Below, in pieces: positions 34,491 through 43,268 of a stretch of 64,000 nucleotides of DNA (positions are counted from its first letter, which is position 1; each line of letters opens with the position of its first letter). The stretch covers positions 3,162,001 to 3,226,000 of the forward strand of contig NZ_CP091244.1 in the NCBI RefSeq assembly GCF_021650935.1, given 5' to 3'. This DNA is from Thiothrix winogradskyi. Its GTDB lineage: Bacteria > Pseudomonadota > Gammaproteobacteria > Thiotrichales > Thiotrichaceae. The notes under the pieces were generated by a model. That model made no database searches, was not told where the DNA came from, and saw only the letters and a list, made by a program, of their open reading frames with translations. Made by a program: the position numbers and the translations under genes.

Positions 34491-36455
34491 ATGGAATTAC
34501 CTAACAGCGACGTACTCATCGTTAACGTGCAGAGTACCCCACGACGCTTGTCCATTTACGGGCAAGTCCCTGATAAACTGCCTCAGTCCGGCATCCGTAT
34601 TAACCCGCAACACACGGGCAATAACGGCAGTAACCGGCTGGAAGATTTCGCCGATTACACCCCCGGCGTACAACTTGGGCGCAATCAGGCGGGAATAGGC
34701 AGCGACCTCTACCTGCGCGGCTATGCCCTCAATGGCAATATGCAACTCGATGGCTTGCTGGATGTGCAAGGGTTTTACCTGCGCGACCCCGCCACCCTGG
34801 ACAGCATTGAGATCAGCAAAGGCTTGAACTCCGTCTTGTTTGGCTCAGGCTCACCGGGTGGCACAGTCAATTACGTCAGTAAGCAACCGCATTTTTCACC
34901 ACAACGAAGCTGGCAATTATCAGCAGGTTCACCCCACAGTGTGCATGGCGTGTTAGATGTGAACCAACCGTTCGCGCAAAGCGATTGGGCAGGGCGCTTG
35001 CTCATGATCGGGCAACAAGCGGAAACCGGACGCGCCAACGTCGGTGATGACCGCTTTACGTTTTTACCTTCACTCTTGTGGCAAACCGACCAGCAATCCT
35101 TGTTACTGGAGCTGGAACACGGCAGGCAAAACCGCGAATACGACTTTGATAACGTCTTTTATCAGGGCAAACCGATCTACAATGTTTCCTACGTTGACCC
35201 ACGTTCTTACGCCCAACGGCACATGAACCGCGTGAGCGGCACGTATACCCGCGATTGGGGCAAAGGTTGGGAAACGTTGCTGCAAGCCAACCAGATCGAC
35301 GCCAAGCGCGATGAACGCTGGATCGGATTTGCTTATTTACCAGCCAAAGGCACGTCGTTGCCCGGCTATTACCGCGATGCCCAATACACTCAAGCGCAAC
35401 AAGCGCTGCGTGCTGAAGTTTCACGGCATTACACCCTCGGCATCAGCCAACACCAGACGCGCCTTGGTGTTAGCGGGCATTCGGTCGAAATTGACTTGAA
35501 ACGCCAATTTCGCACCGGTTTATTTACCCTAGACCTGTTCAACCCGACGTTTGATTTCCCACTGCCGGATGCTGACAAGCTCACCAAACGCGAATCCATC
35601 ACCTTGCGCAAGGAACGGGCAGCATATTTGCAACACCATGCTGAAATCGGCGAGCAATGGGGAGTTCATGCTGGAATCCGCAACAGCCGATACCAAGCCG
35701 ATTACACCTCACCCACCCTCGCCTTTCAGGAAACCGATGCCGATGACACATCTGCCTCACTGGGGTTGACCTGGCAAGCCACCCCACACTGGCAAGCATT
35801 TGCCAGCCGCAATGAATCGTTCGCGCCTAATATTGGCATGGATAAAAACGACCAGTTTTTTGACCCACTCCAAGGCGTGCAGCATGAAATGGGTGTGCGT
35901 CATCAGCATGAAACCCGGCATGGCAAACCTGTCAAAAGCCACCTGAGTGTCTACCGCATCGACCAGAAAAACGTCACCACCCGCGACCCTAGCGAACCGG
36001 GCGCATTGATGCTCACCGGCAAAACACGCTCACAAGGGGTGGAAGCCAACCTCAGCATCCCCATTAGCAAAACCCTGATGGTTAATACCGCGTACAATTA
36101 CAGCGATTCCCGTATCACTGAGAACAACGACGGCAACACCGGCAATCACTTGCACAATGTCCCCCGGCATAGCGGCTCACTGACGCTGGATTACGCCCCC
36201 AATGCCCGCACTCAGCTCACACTTGGTGCAGTCAAGGTCGGCAAGCGCCCCGGTGATGATGCCAATAGCTTTGAAGTTCCCGCGTATACGCGGCTGGATG
36301 CGGGTGCAAACTGGCAACTCAACCGCAAAATCACGCTCAAAGCAGGCGTGCGCAATTTGCTGAACGAGGATTACGTGGCAGCAAGCGAAGGCACCGATTT
36401 TATTGTACAAGGGCGTAAACGTACCCTGACATTAGGACTGGAGATAGATTTCTAA
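34491..36455 (+). CDS. TonB-dependent siderophore receptor-like protein, no signal peptide seen
   Basis: The 654-residue protein has a plug domain (RLEDFADYTPGVQLGRNQ, YLRGYALNGNMQLDGL, IEISKGLNSVLFGSGSPGG with the usual GxxxxLFGxGxPGG form). A 22-strand barrel follows, ending GRKRTLTLGLEIDF with a terminal Phe. It should import ferric siderophores or similar ligands. The visible N-terminus (MELPNSDVLIVNVQSTPRR) has no signal peptide, and no in-frame start upstream adds one. This is odd for an outer-membrane protein. The moeB ATG follows its stop directly. Confidence 0.87.
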   Translation: MELPNSDVLIVNVQSTPRRLSIYGQVPDKLPQSGIRINPQHTGNNGSNRLEDFADYTPGVQLGRNQAGIGSDLYLRGYALNGNMQLDGLLDVQGFYLRDPATLDSIEISKGLNSVLFGSGSPGGTVNYVSKQPHFSPQRSWQLSAGSPHSVHGVLDVNQPFAQSDWAGRLLMIGQQAETGRANVGDDRFTFLPSLLWQTDQQSLLLELEHGRQNREYDFDNVFYQGKPIYNVSYVDPRSYAQRHMNRVSGTYTRDWGKGWETLLQANQIDAKRDERWIGFAYLPAKGTSLPGYYRDAQYTQAQQALRAEVSRHYTLGISQHQTRLGVSGHSVEIDLKRQFRTGLFTLDLFNPTFDFPLPDADKLTKRESITLRKERAAYLQHHAEIGEQWGVHAGIRNSRYQADYTSPTLAFQETDADDTSASLGLTWQATPHWQAFASRNESFAPNIGMDKNDQFFDPLQGVQHEMGVRHQHETRHGKPVKSHLSVYRIDQKNVTTRDPSEPGALMLTGKTRSQGVEANLSIPISKTLMVNTAYNYSDSRITENNDGNTGNHLHNVPRHSGSLTLDYAPNARTQLTLGAVKVGKRPGDDANSFEVPAYTRLDAGANWQLNRKITLKAGVRNLLNEDYVAASEGTDFIVQGRKRTLTLGLEIDF

Positions 36456-37208
36456 ATGGACGACACACAACTCCTGCGCTATAGCCGCCAAATTCTGCTC
36501 CCTGAAGTAGACATCAGCGGGCAAGAACGCCTGTTAGCCTCAAAAGTGCTGATCATCGGCATGGGCGGATTAGGCGCACCCGTCACGCTTTACCTTGCCG
36601 CTGCCGGTGTCGGGCAACTCACCTTGGTCGATTTTGATACCGTGGATTTGAGCAATTTACAACGCCAAGTGATTCACACCACCGCCACCATCGGGCAACC
36701 CAAAGTCGTGTCTGCCGCGCAAGCTGCTCGTGCATTAAACCCAGACATTCAGATTCATACCATTCAAAAGAAACTTGAGTACCATGAATTACTTAGCGTG
36801 GTTACTTCACACGATGCGGTAGTCGATTGCAGCGACAACTTCCCCACGCGCTTCGCACTCAACCTTGCGTGCAAAACCGCATCCAAACCGTTGATTTCAG
36901 GTGCAGTTATTCGTTTGGAAGGACAAATTACCACTTTTGATTTCCGCCAGCCGCATAGCGCCTGCTACCGCTGCCTTTACGATGAAAACGGCACGCAGGA
37001 AGACACCTGTAGCACCACCGGCATTCTTGCGCCACTCGCCGGTATTATTGGCAGTATGCAAGCCGCAGAAACCCTCAAAACCTTGCTGGATTTACCTACC
37101 CTAAACGGGCGGCTATTACTGCTGGATGCCAAGCAAATGCACTGGCGCGAAATGCGTCTAACCCAAGATCCAAGCTGCCCTGTTTGTGCTCTCAACCTTC
37201 AAAACTAA
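36456..37208 (+). CDS. moeB: MoeB/ThiF-type adenylyltransferase
   Basis: The 250-residue E1-like enzyme adenylates the C-terminal Gly of a ubiquitin-like sulfur carrier (MoaD or ThiS). It has RYSRQILLPEVDISGQERL, the Rossmann motif IIGMGGLGAPVTLYLAAAGVG, DFDTVDLSNLQRQ, and DCSDNFPTR. Zinc Cys pairs are in CYRCLYDENG and CPVC. There is no rhodanese domain. MoeB and ThiF cannot be told apart from sequence alone, and no moa or thi genes are nearby. It starts immediately after the TonB receptor stop. Confidence 0.85.
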   Translation: MDDTQLLRYSRQILLPEVDISGQERLLASKVLIIGMGGLGAPVTLYLAAAGVGQLTLVDFDTVDLSNLQRQVIHTTATIGQPKVVSAAQAARALNPDIQIHTIQKKLEYHELLSVVTSHDAVVDCSDNFPTRFALNLACKTASKPLISGAVIRLEGQITTFDFRQPHSACYRCLYDENGTQEDTCSTTGILAPLAGIIGSMQAAETLKTLLDLPTLNGRLLLLDAKQMHWREMRLTQDPSCPVCALNLQN

Positions 37209-37347
37209 CGCGCTTATTCCGAAAACTCTGAATATTGTCTTAAAAAGCTGGCTCAATAAATTCTTTAGATATAACCTATAAACGGTGAACCAAAATCACA
37301 TTTGCACCGTCGAACAAACGGGTTTTTCAAAAAATTTGGAGGTATGT

Positions 37348-37758
37348 ATGAGCTTCGTCAGTGAATTCAAAGAGTTTGCCATGAAAGGCAATGTGGTCGA
37401 TCTCGCCGTGGGTGTCATTATCGGCGCGGCATTTGGCAAAATCGTTTCAGCATTGGTGGATGGCATCGTTATGCCACTGTTGGGCTTGCTTGTCGGCGGC
37501 GTCGACTTCAGCAAGGCGGCTATCATGCTGAAAGCAGGCGACCCGGCAGCGGTTCCCCCTATCCCTGATTTAGTGCTGGCGTATGGCGCTTTCGTCCAAA
37601 CCATTTTTGATTTTGTGATCGTTGCCTTGGCGATTTTCGTAGCCATTAAAGCCATGAACAAGCTGAAGCGCAAAGAAGAAGCTGCTCCCGCACCGGAAGC
37701 ACCGTCTAACCAAGAAGTTTTATTAGGCGAAATCCGTGACCTGTTGAAACAGAAATAA
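37348..37758 (+). CDS. mscL: Large-conductance mechanosensitive channel MscL
   Basis: MscL opens under membrane tension to release solutes during osmotic downshock. The 136-residue product shows the N-terminal amphipathic helix SFVSEFKEFAMKGN, TM1 VVDLAVGVIIGAAFGKIV, a periplasmic loop, TM2 (about 75-100) and a charged C-terminal helix. The frame opens at 37285, but GGAGGTATGT precedes the ATG at 37348. Confidence 0.97.
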   Translation: MSFVSEFKEFAMKGNVVDLAVGVIIGAAFGKIVSALVDGIVMPLLGLLVGGVDFSKAAIMLKAGDPAAVPPIPDLVLAYGAFVQTIFDFVIVALAIFVAIKAMNKLKRKEEAAPAPEAPSNQEVLLGEIRDLLKQK

Positions 37759-37775
37759 ATCACCTGTTTTCACAA

Positions 37776-37809
37776 GGATGTGAACAAAACGCATGATTTG
37801 TTCACATCC
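37776..37809. terminator. Perfect 13-base-pair hairpin after mscL
   Basis: GGATGTGAACAAA (37776-37788) pairs perfectly with TTTGTTCACATCC (37797-37809) around an eight-base loop. It lies 18 bases after the mscL stop. There is no U-tract on the plus strand, so it may act as a hairpin barrier, a weak terminator or an operator for the SNF2 gene. Confidence 0.6.
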
Positions 37810-37907
37810 AACCTATCAGAATACGGTGTAATTGCCGTGACAAAGCCAGTCCTTCATTGCACAATGTTACCCGACTAAAAATTCAGTCTGGTAGATACAT
37901 AAACGTA

Positions 37908-40900
37908 ATGCATTTGAAACCTAAACATCTCGACTTACTTGCCGACAACAATATCCCCTCATCCGTCTTATTCAATGTCTTCGGCACGGTAACGCTGGAG
38001 CGGGGTATCGACTATTACGACAACGGCAAAGTCACCAATTTTCGCGCCGAAAAAAGTGGTGGTGGCAATGTCTCCATCACCGCCAAAGTACAAGGCAGCG
38101 GCAAAGAACCTTACGTCACCGTCATCAATTACAACGAACAAACACCGCGCTGGATCACCGGCGTTTGCACCTGCCCCGTCACCGTAGCCTGCAAACACAC
38201 CGTCGCCGCCTTATTTGAATACCTCGAACACGCCCGCAAACAGAAAGCCAGAGAACCGCAACGCAAGCCCGTGCCAGCGTTTACCGCCGCCACCATGCCT
38301 ACCACTGCCAAAGCGGTCACGCGCTCCCCTATCGACGTATGGTTACAAGGCTTAAGAACAACTGCCAGCGACACCACCGAAACTTCACTATTTAGCCCGG
38401 AAAACGACACCCTCAGCGCTGATTTACTGTATTTTTTAGATACCGACGCTCACCAACAACCCACCTTGAGCTTATACAAAGCCAATACCCTCAAAAAAGG
38501 CGGTTACGGCAAACCCTCACACGTCCAACTCGAAGCCCTGCTGACCCCATACCGCGCCCGCAACTTTGCGTATGAACCCTTGGATTTAATGATCGCGCAA
38601 TTACTTGCCATGCCCGGAATGCGCTTTTTGCATCACTGGAACAAGGGCAATCTGAGCGGCAAACACGGTGAGCAAGCCTTACGGGAAGTGCTGAAAACCG
38701 GACGCGCTTTTTGGGCAACCATTGACACTTGGCAACGCGAAGCCCAACCCTTACAGCCGGGTGCACCGCTAGGCTTGCAATTCATTTGGCAAGCCAACGA
38801 TAAGCAAGAATTCACCGTTGAATTGCAAACCGAGCGCCCCATCACTGCGCACTTTTGGCTCAACGGCAAACTCTGGTATATCGACACCACCACCCGCACC
38901 TGCGGCTTACTGGAACACCCCGACCTTAACCCCGCGCAAGTCGAAAAATTCCTGAATGCGCCGCCGATTCCCGCCGCGCAAGCCGAAACCGTTAGCGAAC
39001 GGTTGCTGGAAGCTTTGCCGGATGTGGATATTCCCGCACCCTCGCCGAAAATCCGCCAACACATTGACGATTTACACGCCGAACCCACCCCGGATTTGTA
39101 TTTGCGCTGCACCCGCCTGCCGGATACGGGTCACGATACCCACATTGCCAGTTTGCGCTTTAACTACGCAGGGCATGTGTTGCAACCCGCGCAACACAAA
39201 CCCAGCAGCTTGCACAAAGTCGGCGCAAAACGTTACCGCATTCACCGCAACCTTGCGACGGAACAGGACGCGCTCGACACGCTTGCCGATTACGGTTTTG
39301 AAAGCGTCAATACGCGCTTTAGCGACCTGCACCGCCTCGAATTGCTGATGCACCCCGATACCCCATCACTGACGGCGTTACGCTGGAACGATTTCCTCGA
39401 TCACGGCGTGACCGCACTGCGCGATTCCGGCTGGAATGTCACGTTGGACGACAATTTTGACCTGCATTTCGACATCGTTGGGGATCTCGATGCCGCGTGG
39501 GAAGAAAGCGCGAATGGCAACGACTGGTTTGAAATCAGCCTCGGTTTTGAAGTCGACGGGCAACGCATTAATCTGTTGCCGATTCTGGTGGAAATGCTGG
39601 GGCAAATGGAAAGCCCGCAAGCCTTGCGCGACTTGCTGGAACGCCAGCCGTACATTTTCGTGCCGCTTTCCGGCAATCGCTGGGCAAAACTCGAATCGCA
39701 CCGCCTCGCCGGAATCCTCGAAACGCTGGTGGAACTCTACGACCACCAACCGCTGAATGCCGATGGCAATTTAGAACTCAGCAAATACCAAGGCACGAAT
39801 CTGAGCGCACTGCTCAATGCCCCCGGCATGAAATGGAAAGGTGCAGAAGAACTGCTGGCGCTGACCCAAAAGTTACGGGATTTCCAAGGTATTCAAGCCA
39901 TTAGCCTACCTGAAGGGCTGAATGCCGACTTGCGCCATTATCAACACGAAGGCTTGAGCTGGCTGCAATTTTTACGCGAATACCAGTTCAATGGTATCCT
40001 CGCCGATGACATGGGCTTGGGCAAAACCTTGCAAACCCTCGCGCACCTACTCATCGAAAAACAAGCGGGACGCTTAACCCAACCCGCCCTAGTCATTGCC
40101 CCCACCAGCTTAATGGGCAATTGGCGACGCGAAGCCGCACGTTTCACCCCCGACTTGCGGGTGCGAGTGATTCACGGCAATGACCGCCACCGGCATTTTG
40201 ACAACTTGGGCGAATACGACCTGCTGCTCACCACTTACCCCTTGATTGTGCGTGACGAAGAACAGTATTTGCGCCACACCTTCCATTACCTGATTTTGGA
40301 CGAAGCGCAAGCGATCAAAAACGCCGCGTCACGCACCACCCAAGTCGTCTACACCCTCAAAGCGCAGCACCGTTTATGCCTGACGGGTACACCTCTGGAG
40401 AATCATCTGGGAGAATTGTGGTCAATGTACCATTTCCTGATGCCCGGTTTTTTGGGTGCGCACGACAAATTTACGCGCCTGTTCCGCAATCCCATTGAAA
40501 AACAAGGCGATGCAGGCAGGCAACAGCAATTACGCCAGCGCGTTCTGCCCTTCATGTTGCGTCGTACCAAGGAACTGGTTGCCAGTGAATTACCGCCGAA
40601 AAGCGAAATCATCCGCAGCGTGGCGCTCGAAGGCAAACAGCGCGACCTTTACGAAACCGTGCGCTTGGCGATGGACACCAAATTACAGGAAGAAATCAGC
40701 CGCAACGGTTTCGCTCGCAGCCACATTATGATCTTGGATGCCTTGCTGAAACTGCGCCAAGTGTGTTGCGACCCGCGTCTGGTGAAACTCGACAAAGCCA
40801 AAAACGTCGACCAATCCGCCAAGCTCGAATTGTTAATGACCTTGTTACCTGAAATGTTAGAAGAAGGCCGTAAAGTACTGTTGTTCTCGCAATTCACCTC

Positions 40901-41333
40901 GATGCTGGCACTCATTGAAGCCGAACTGGTCGCCGCCAATATCGTTTACGCCAAACTCACTGGGCAAACCAAAAACCGCGAAGAAGTCATTGCCCACTTC
41001 CAAGAAGGTGATGCGAAAGTGTTCCTGATTAGCCTCAAAGCTGGGGGTACAGGGCTAAACTTAACCGCTGCCGATACAGTGATTCACTACGACCCTTGGT
41101 GGAATCCGGCAGTGGAACAACAAGCCACCGACCGCGCTTACCGCATTGGGCAAGACAAACCTGTCTTCGTCTACAAACTGATTACCGAAGACACGGTAGA
41201 AGAAAAGATTCTCAAATTGCAGGAAAAAAAGCAGATGCTCGCCAATGGCTTGTATTCAGAAACCGGCGCACAAGAAGGCGTGCGCTTCAGTTCCGAAGAT
41301 TTGCTGGATTTATTAAAGCCCTTGGAGCAATGA
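37908..41333 (+). CDS. SNF2-family helicase with an N-terminal SWIM zinc finger
   Basis: The 1141-residue protein has a SWIM finger near residues 80-100 (CTCPVTVACKHTVA, CxC...CxH) and a long helical region. The SNF2 ATPase starts near residue 685, with GILADDMGLGKTLQTL (Walker A) and DEAQAIKNAASRTT (motif II). LCLTGTPLENHLGELWSMYHFLMPG leads to the C-terminal helicase domain with LKAGGTGLNLTAADTVIHYDPWWNPA and the QATDRAYRIGQ motif. Such bacterial Snf2 proteins probably remodel protein-DNA or RNA polymerase complexes. The frame begins at a TTG at 37857, but ATG 37908 is preferred. Confidence 0.92.
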   Translation: MHLKPKHLDLLADNNIPSSVLFNVFGTVTLERGIDYYDNGKVTNFRAEKSGGGNVSITAKVQGSGKEPYVTVINYNEQTPRWITGVCTCPVTVACKHTVAALFEYLEHARKQKAREPQRKPVPAFTAATMPTTAKAVTRSPIDVWLQGLRTTASDTTETSLFSPENDTLSADLLYFLDTDAHQQPTLSLYKANTLKKGGYGKPSHVQLEALLTPYRARNFAYEPLDLMIAQLLAMPGMRFLHHWNKGNLSGKHGEQALREVLKTGRAFWATIDTWQREAQPLQPGAPLGLQFIWQANDKQEFTVELQTERPITAHFWLNGKLWYIDTTTRTCGLLEHPDLNPAQVEKFLNAPPIPAAQAETVSERLLEALPDVDIPAPSPKIRQHIDDLHAEPTPDLYLRCTRLPDTGHDTHIASLRFNYAGHVLQPAQHKPSSLHKVGAKRYRIHRNLATEQDALDTLADYGFESVNTRFSDLHRLELLMHPDTPSLTALRWNDFLDHGVTALRDSGWNVTLDDNFDLHFDIVGDLDAAWEESANGNDWFEISLGFEVDGQRINLLPILVEMLGQMESPQALRDLLERQPYIFVPLSGNRWAKLESHRLAGILETLVELYDHQPLNADGNLELSKYQGTNLSALLNAPGMKWKGAEELLALTQKLRDFQGIQAISLPEGLNADLRHYQHEGLSWLQFLREYQFNGILADDMGLGKTLQTLAHLLIEKQAGRLTQPALVIAPTSLMGNWRREAARFTPDLRVRVIHGNDRHRHFDNLGEYDLLLTTYPLIVRDEEQYLRHTFHYLILDEAQAIKNAASRTTQVVYTLKAQHRLCLTGTPLENHLGELWSMYHFLMPGFLGAHDKFTRLFRNPIEKQGDAGRQQQLRQRVLPFMLRRTKELVASELPPKSEIIRSVALEGKQRDLYETVRLAMDTKLQEEISRNGFARSHIMILDALLKLRQVCCDPRLVKLDKAKNVDQSAKLELLMTLLPEMLEEGRKVLLFSQFTSMLALIEAELVAANIVYAKLTGQTKNREEVIAHFQEGDAKVFLISLKAGGTGLNLTAADTVIHYDPWWNPAVEQQATDRAYRIGQDKPVFVYKLITEDTVEEKILKLQEKKQMLANGLYSETGAQEGVRFSSEDLLDLLKPLEQ

Positions 41334-42122
41334 TTCGGTAAACAATAACTTGCCGACGTATTTTGCCCCGGCGGGGGTTAAATGCCCGCCGTCATACGAC
41401 AACAATTCTCCCGCATCGGTGAACAGGCGGCAACTGTCACCCTCACCGCAAATCAAGCGTTGCTGATCAATAAACACCTTATCACCCAAGGTTTCGCGTA
41501 GCCATTGGTTGCCCGCCAAGGGTTTGGGATCAACCTTGTTACGCAATGCCAAACGTTCATCGGCAGACAGTTTCAGGTAATTCCTGATGGCAATTTTGCC
41601 GAAATCTTTTGCCCCAAGGACGATTAATTGCTGATCCGCCCGTAGCTGCATTTGCTGGATCGTCTCCGGTAACAATTTCGCCGCCCAGTCTTGCCAGCGT
41701 GCCACCATAATAATGACATCCGCCTCGGCAATTTGTGCTGCTGCTTGCATCACATTATCGGATTTTGCGCACAATGCCGTATCTTTCGACTGGATAAACG
41801 CCGCGCCTTTGTCACCCCATACCATCTGGCAACGGGTCGGAATATAACGGGTACTGAGCTGATAATTGCTCAAATAGCCATTTTCCAACACGCCGTTGAA
41901 AAAATCCTGCGCGTGACTGTCGCCAATAATCAGCGCTTTTTTACGCGCATCCGCCTCATCAAACGGTTTTTTCTGCACCGCAAGAAAGCGCTGGCGGGTG
42001 TATTCACCACTGGCTTGGGTATCCGCTGCTTTGAGTAAAGTGTCAGCCGACGTATCTGCCCATACCGGCATCATGCCACCGATACAAAGCAACCCCAGCA
42101 ATAACGGCACGTAAATTTTCAT
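41313..42122 (-). CDS. Periplasmic SGNH-hydrolase-like protein (OafA C-terminal type)
   Basis: The 269-residue protein has a signal peptide (about 1-22, ending VWA) and an SGNH fold: LIIGDSHAQDFFNG with the nucleophile Ser, and late SYDGGHLTPAGA carrying the catalytic Asp and His. This domain is normally fused to the C-terminus of acyltransferase-3 proteins such as OafA. Here it is a separate secreted protein encoded 11 bases after an acyltransferase gene, so the two probably form one O-acetylation machine. It overlaps the end of the SNF2 gene by 21 bases. Confidence 0.85.
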   Translation of the reverse strand: MKIYVPLLLGLLCIGGMMPVWADTSADTLLKAADTQASGEYTRQRFLAVQKKPFDEADARKKALIIGDSHAQDFFNGVLENGYLSNYQLSTRYIPTRCQMVWGDKGAAFIQSKDTALCAKSDNVMQAAAQIAEADVIIMVARWQDWAAKLLPETIQQMQLRADQQLIVLGAKDFGKIAIRNYLKLSADERLALRNKVDPKPLAGNQWLRETLGDKVFIDQQRLICGEGDSCRLFTDAGELLSYDGGHLTPAGAKYVGKLLFTESLLQGL

Positions 42123-42133
42123 CGTAGCTCTCT

Positions 42134-43261
42134 TTAATCCGCAAAACGACCGGCAAAACCGTCCGTCAATACCAACGCTGCACCCACTGCAATGAACAGC
42201 ACGCTACCGATCAGCGCACCGGCAAATACTTGCTTACGAGTAAAACGCTGCCGATTGCGAAACGGTTTTTCCACAAAACGCCAGCTAAACCACGCCAGCC
42301 CCAAACTCAACGCTATCAACGCTGCCATGACACTCAGGCTTGGTTCTTCCAATGCTTGCATCCGTGCAAAGACGAATACCGGCTGATGCCACAAATACGC
42401 ACTGTAAGAGATCAATCCCACCCACACCAACGGTGGAAATGCCAGCAATTGACCAACCCACGTCGCGGGCGTTGCGAACACAATCAACAACACCGCGCCC
42501 AGCGTCGGCACTAGCGCATACAGACTCGGAAACGGTATCCCCTCATCAAAGAACAATACCGCGTAAACCAGTAGCGCCATACCGCATAGACTGCCGATTT
42601 GCGCCAAGGTTCCTTGTGGAAACGGGTGTTTTTGCCAATAAAATGCTGCCAATGCCCCCAGCAACAATTCCCATGCACGGCTGGGAATCAAATAAAAATT
42701 GGCCTCTATCGAACTGCGCCACAACCATTCCGACCAACCCAAACTCAGTAACGCAATCACCGCCAGCAAGCCCAGCAGCCAGCGCTTACCCAAGCCCCAC
42801 GCCAGCAACATGAACAGCGGGAACACCAAATAATACTGTTCCTCAACCGCCAAGCTCCAGGTATGCAATAACGGAATCTGCTCTGCCGTCGCCGCAAAAT
42901 AGTCCGTTTGCAGCCAAAACAGAATGTTGGAGGCAAACACAACCACTGCGATCAAGCTTTCCCCAAATGCAACCAACTCATGTGGCAACAGCAACCACCA
43001 CGCCACGGGCAAACACACCAACAATACAAAAAACAGCGCGGGCAAAATGCGCCGGGCCCGCCGTTCGTAAAAGCCCGCGAGGCTGAACGTCCCCGTCTCA
43101 AGTTCCGCCAAAATAATTGACGTAATCAAATAGCCACTGATGACAAAAAAGACATCCACGCCCACGAATCCACCGCTGAACGTGGTGAATCCGGCATGAA
43201 ACAGCATCACGGGCAGCACCGCTAGGGCGCGTAACCCGTCAATTTCCTTGCGATAAATCAC
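42134..43261 (-). CDS. Acyltransferase 3 (OafA/YrhL-like) membrane protein
   Basis: The 375-residue protein has about ten membrane helices. It has the acyltransferase-3 N-terminus YRKEIDGLRALAVLPVMLFHAG, with the catalytic His in the LFHAG segment, and GGFVGVDVFFVISGYLIT. RRARRILPALF follows. It should carry acyl groups from the cytoplasm to a surface polysaccharide or lipid. It ends at the last membrane helix without the SGNH domain, which is a separate gene next door. The start codon is GTG at 43261, seven bases after the PRK homologue. Confidence 0.88.
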   Translation of the reverse strand: MIYRKEIDGLRALAVLPVMLFHAGFTTFSGGFVGVDVFFVISGYLITSIILAELETGTFSLAGFYERRARRILPALFFVLLVCLPVAWWLLLPHELVAFGESLIAVVVFASNILFWLQTDYFAATAEQIPLLHTWSLAVEEQYYLVFPLFMLLAWGLGKRWLLGLLAVIALLSLGWSEWLWRSSIEANFYLIPSRAWELLLGALAAFYWQKHPFPQGTLAQIGSLCGMALLVYAVLFFDEGIPFPSLYALVPTLGAVLLIVFATPATWVGQLLAFPPLVWVGLISYSAYLWHQPVFVFARMQALEEPSLSVMAALIALSLGLAWFSWRFVEKPFRNRQRFTRKQVFAGALIGSVLFIAVGAALVLTDGFAGRFAD

Positions 43262-43268
43262 GGTTGTG

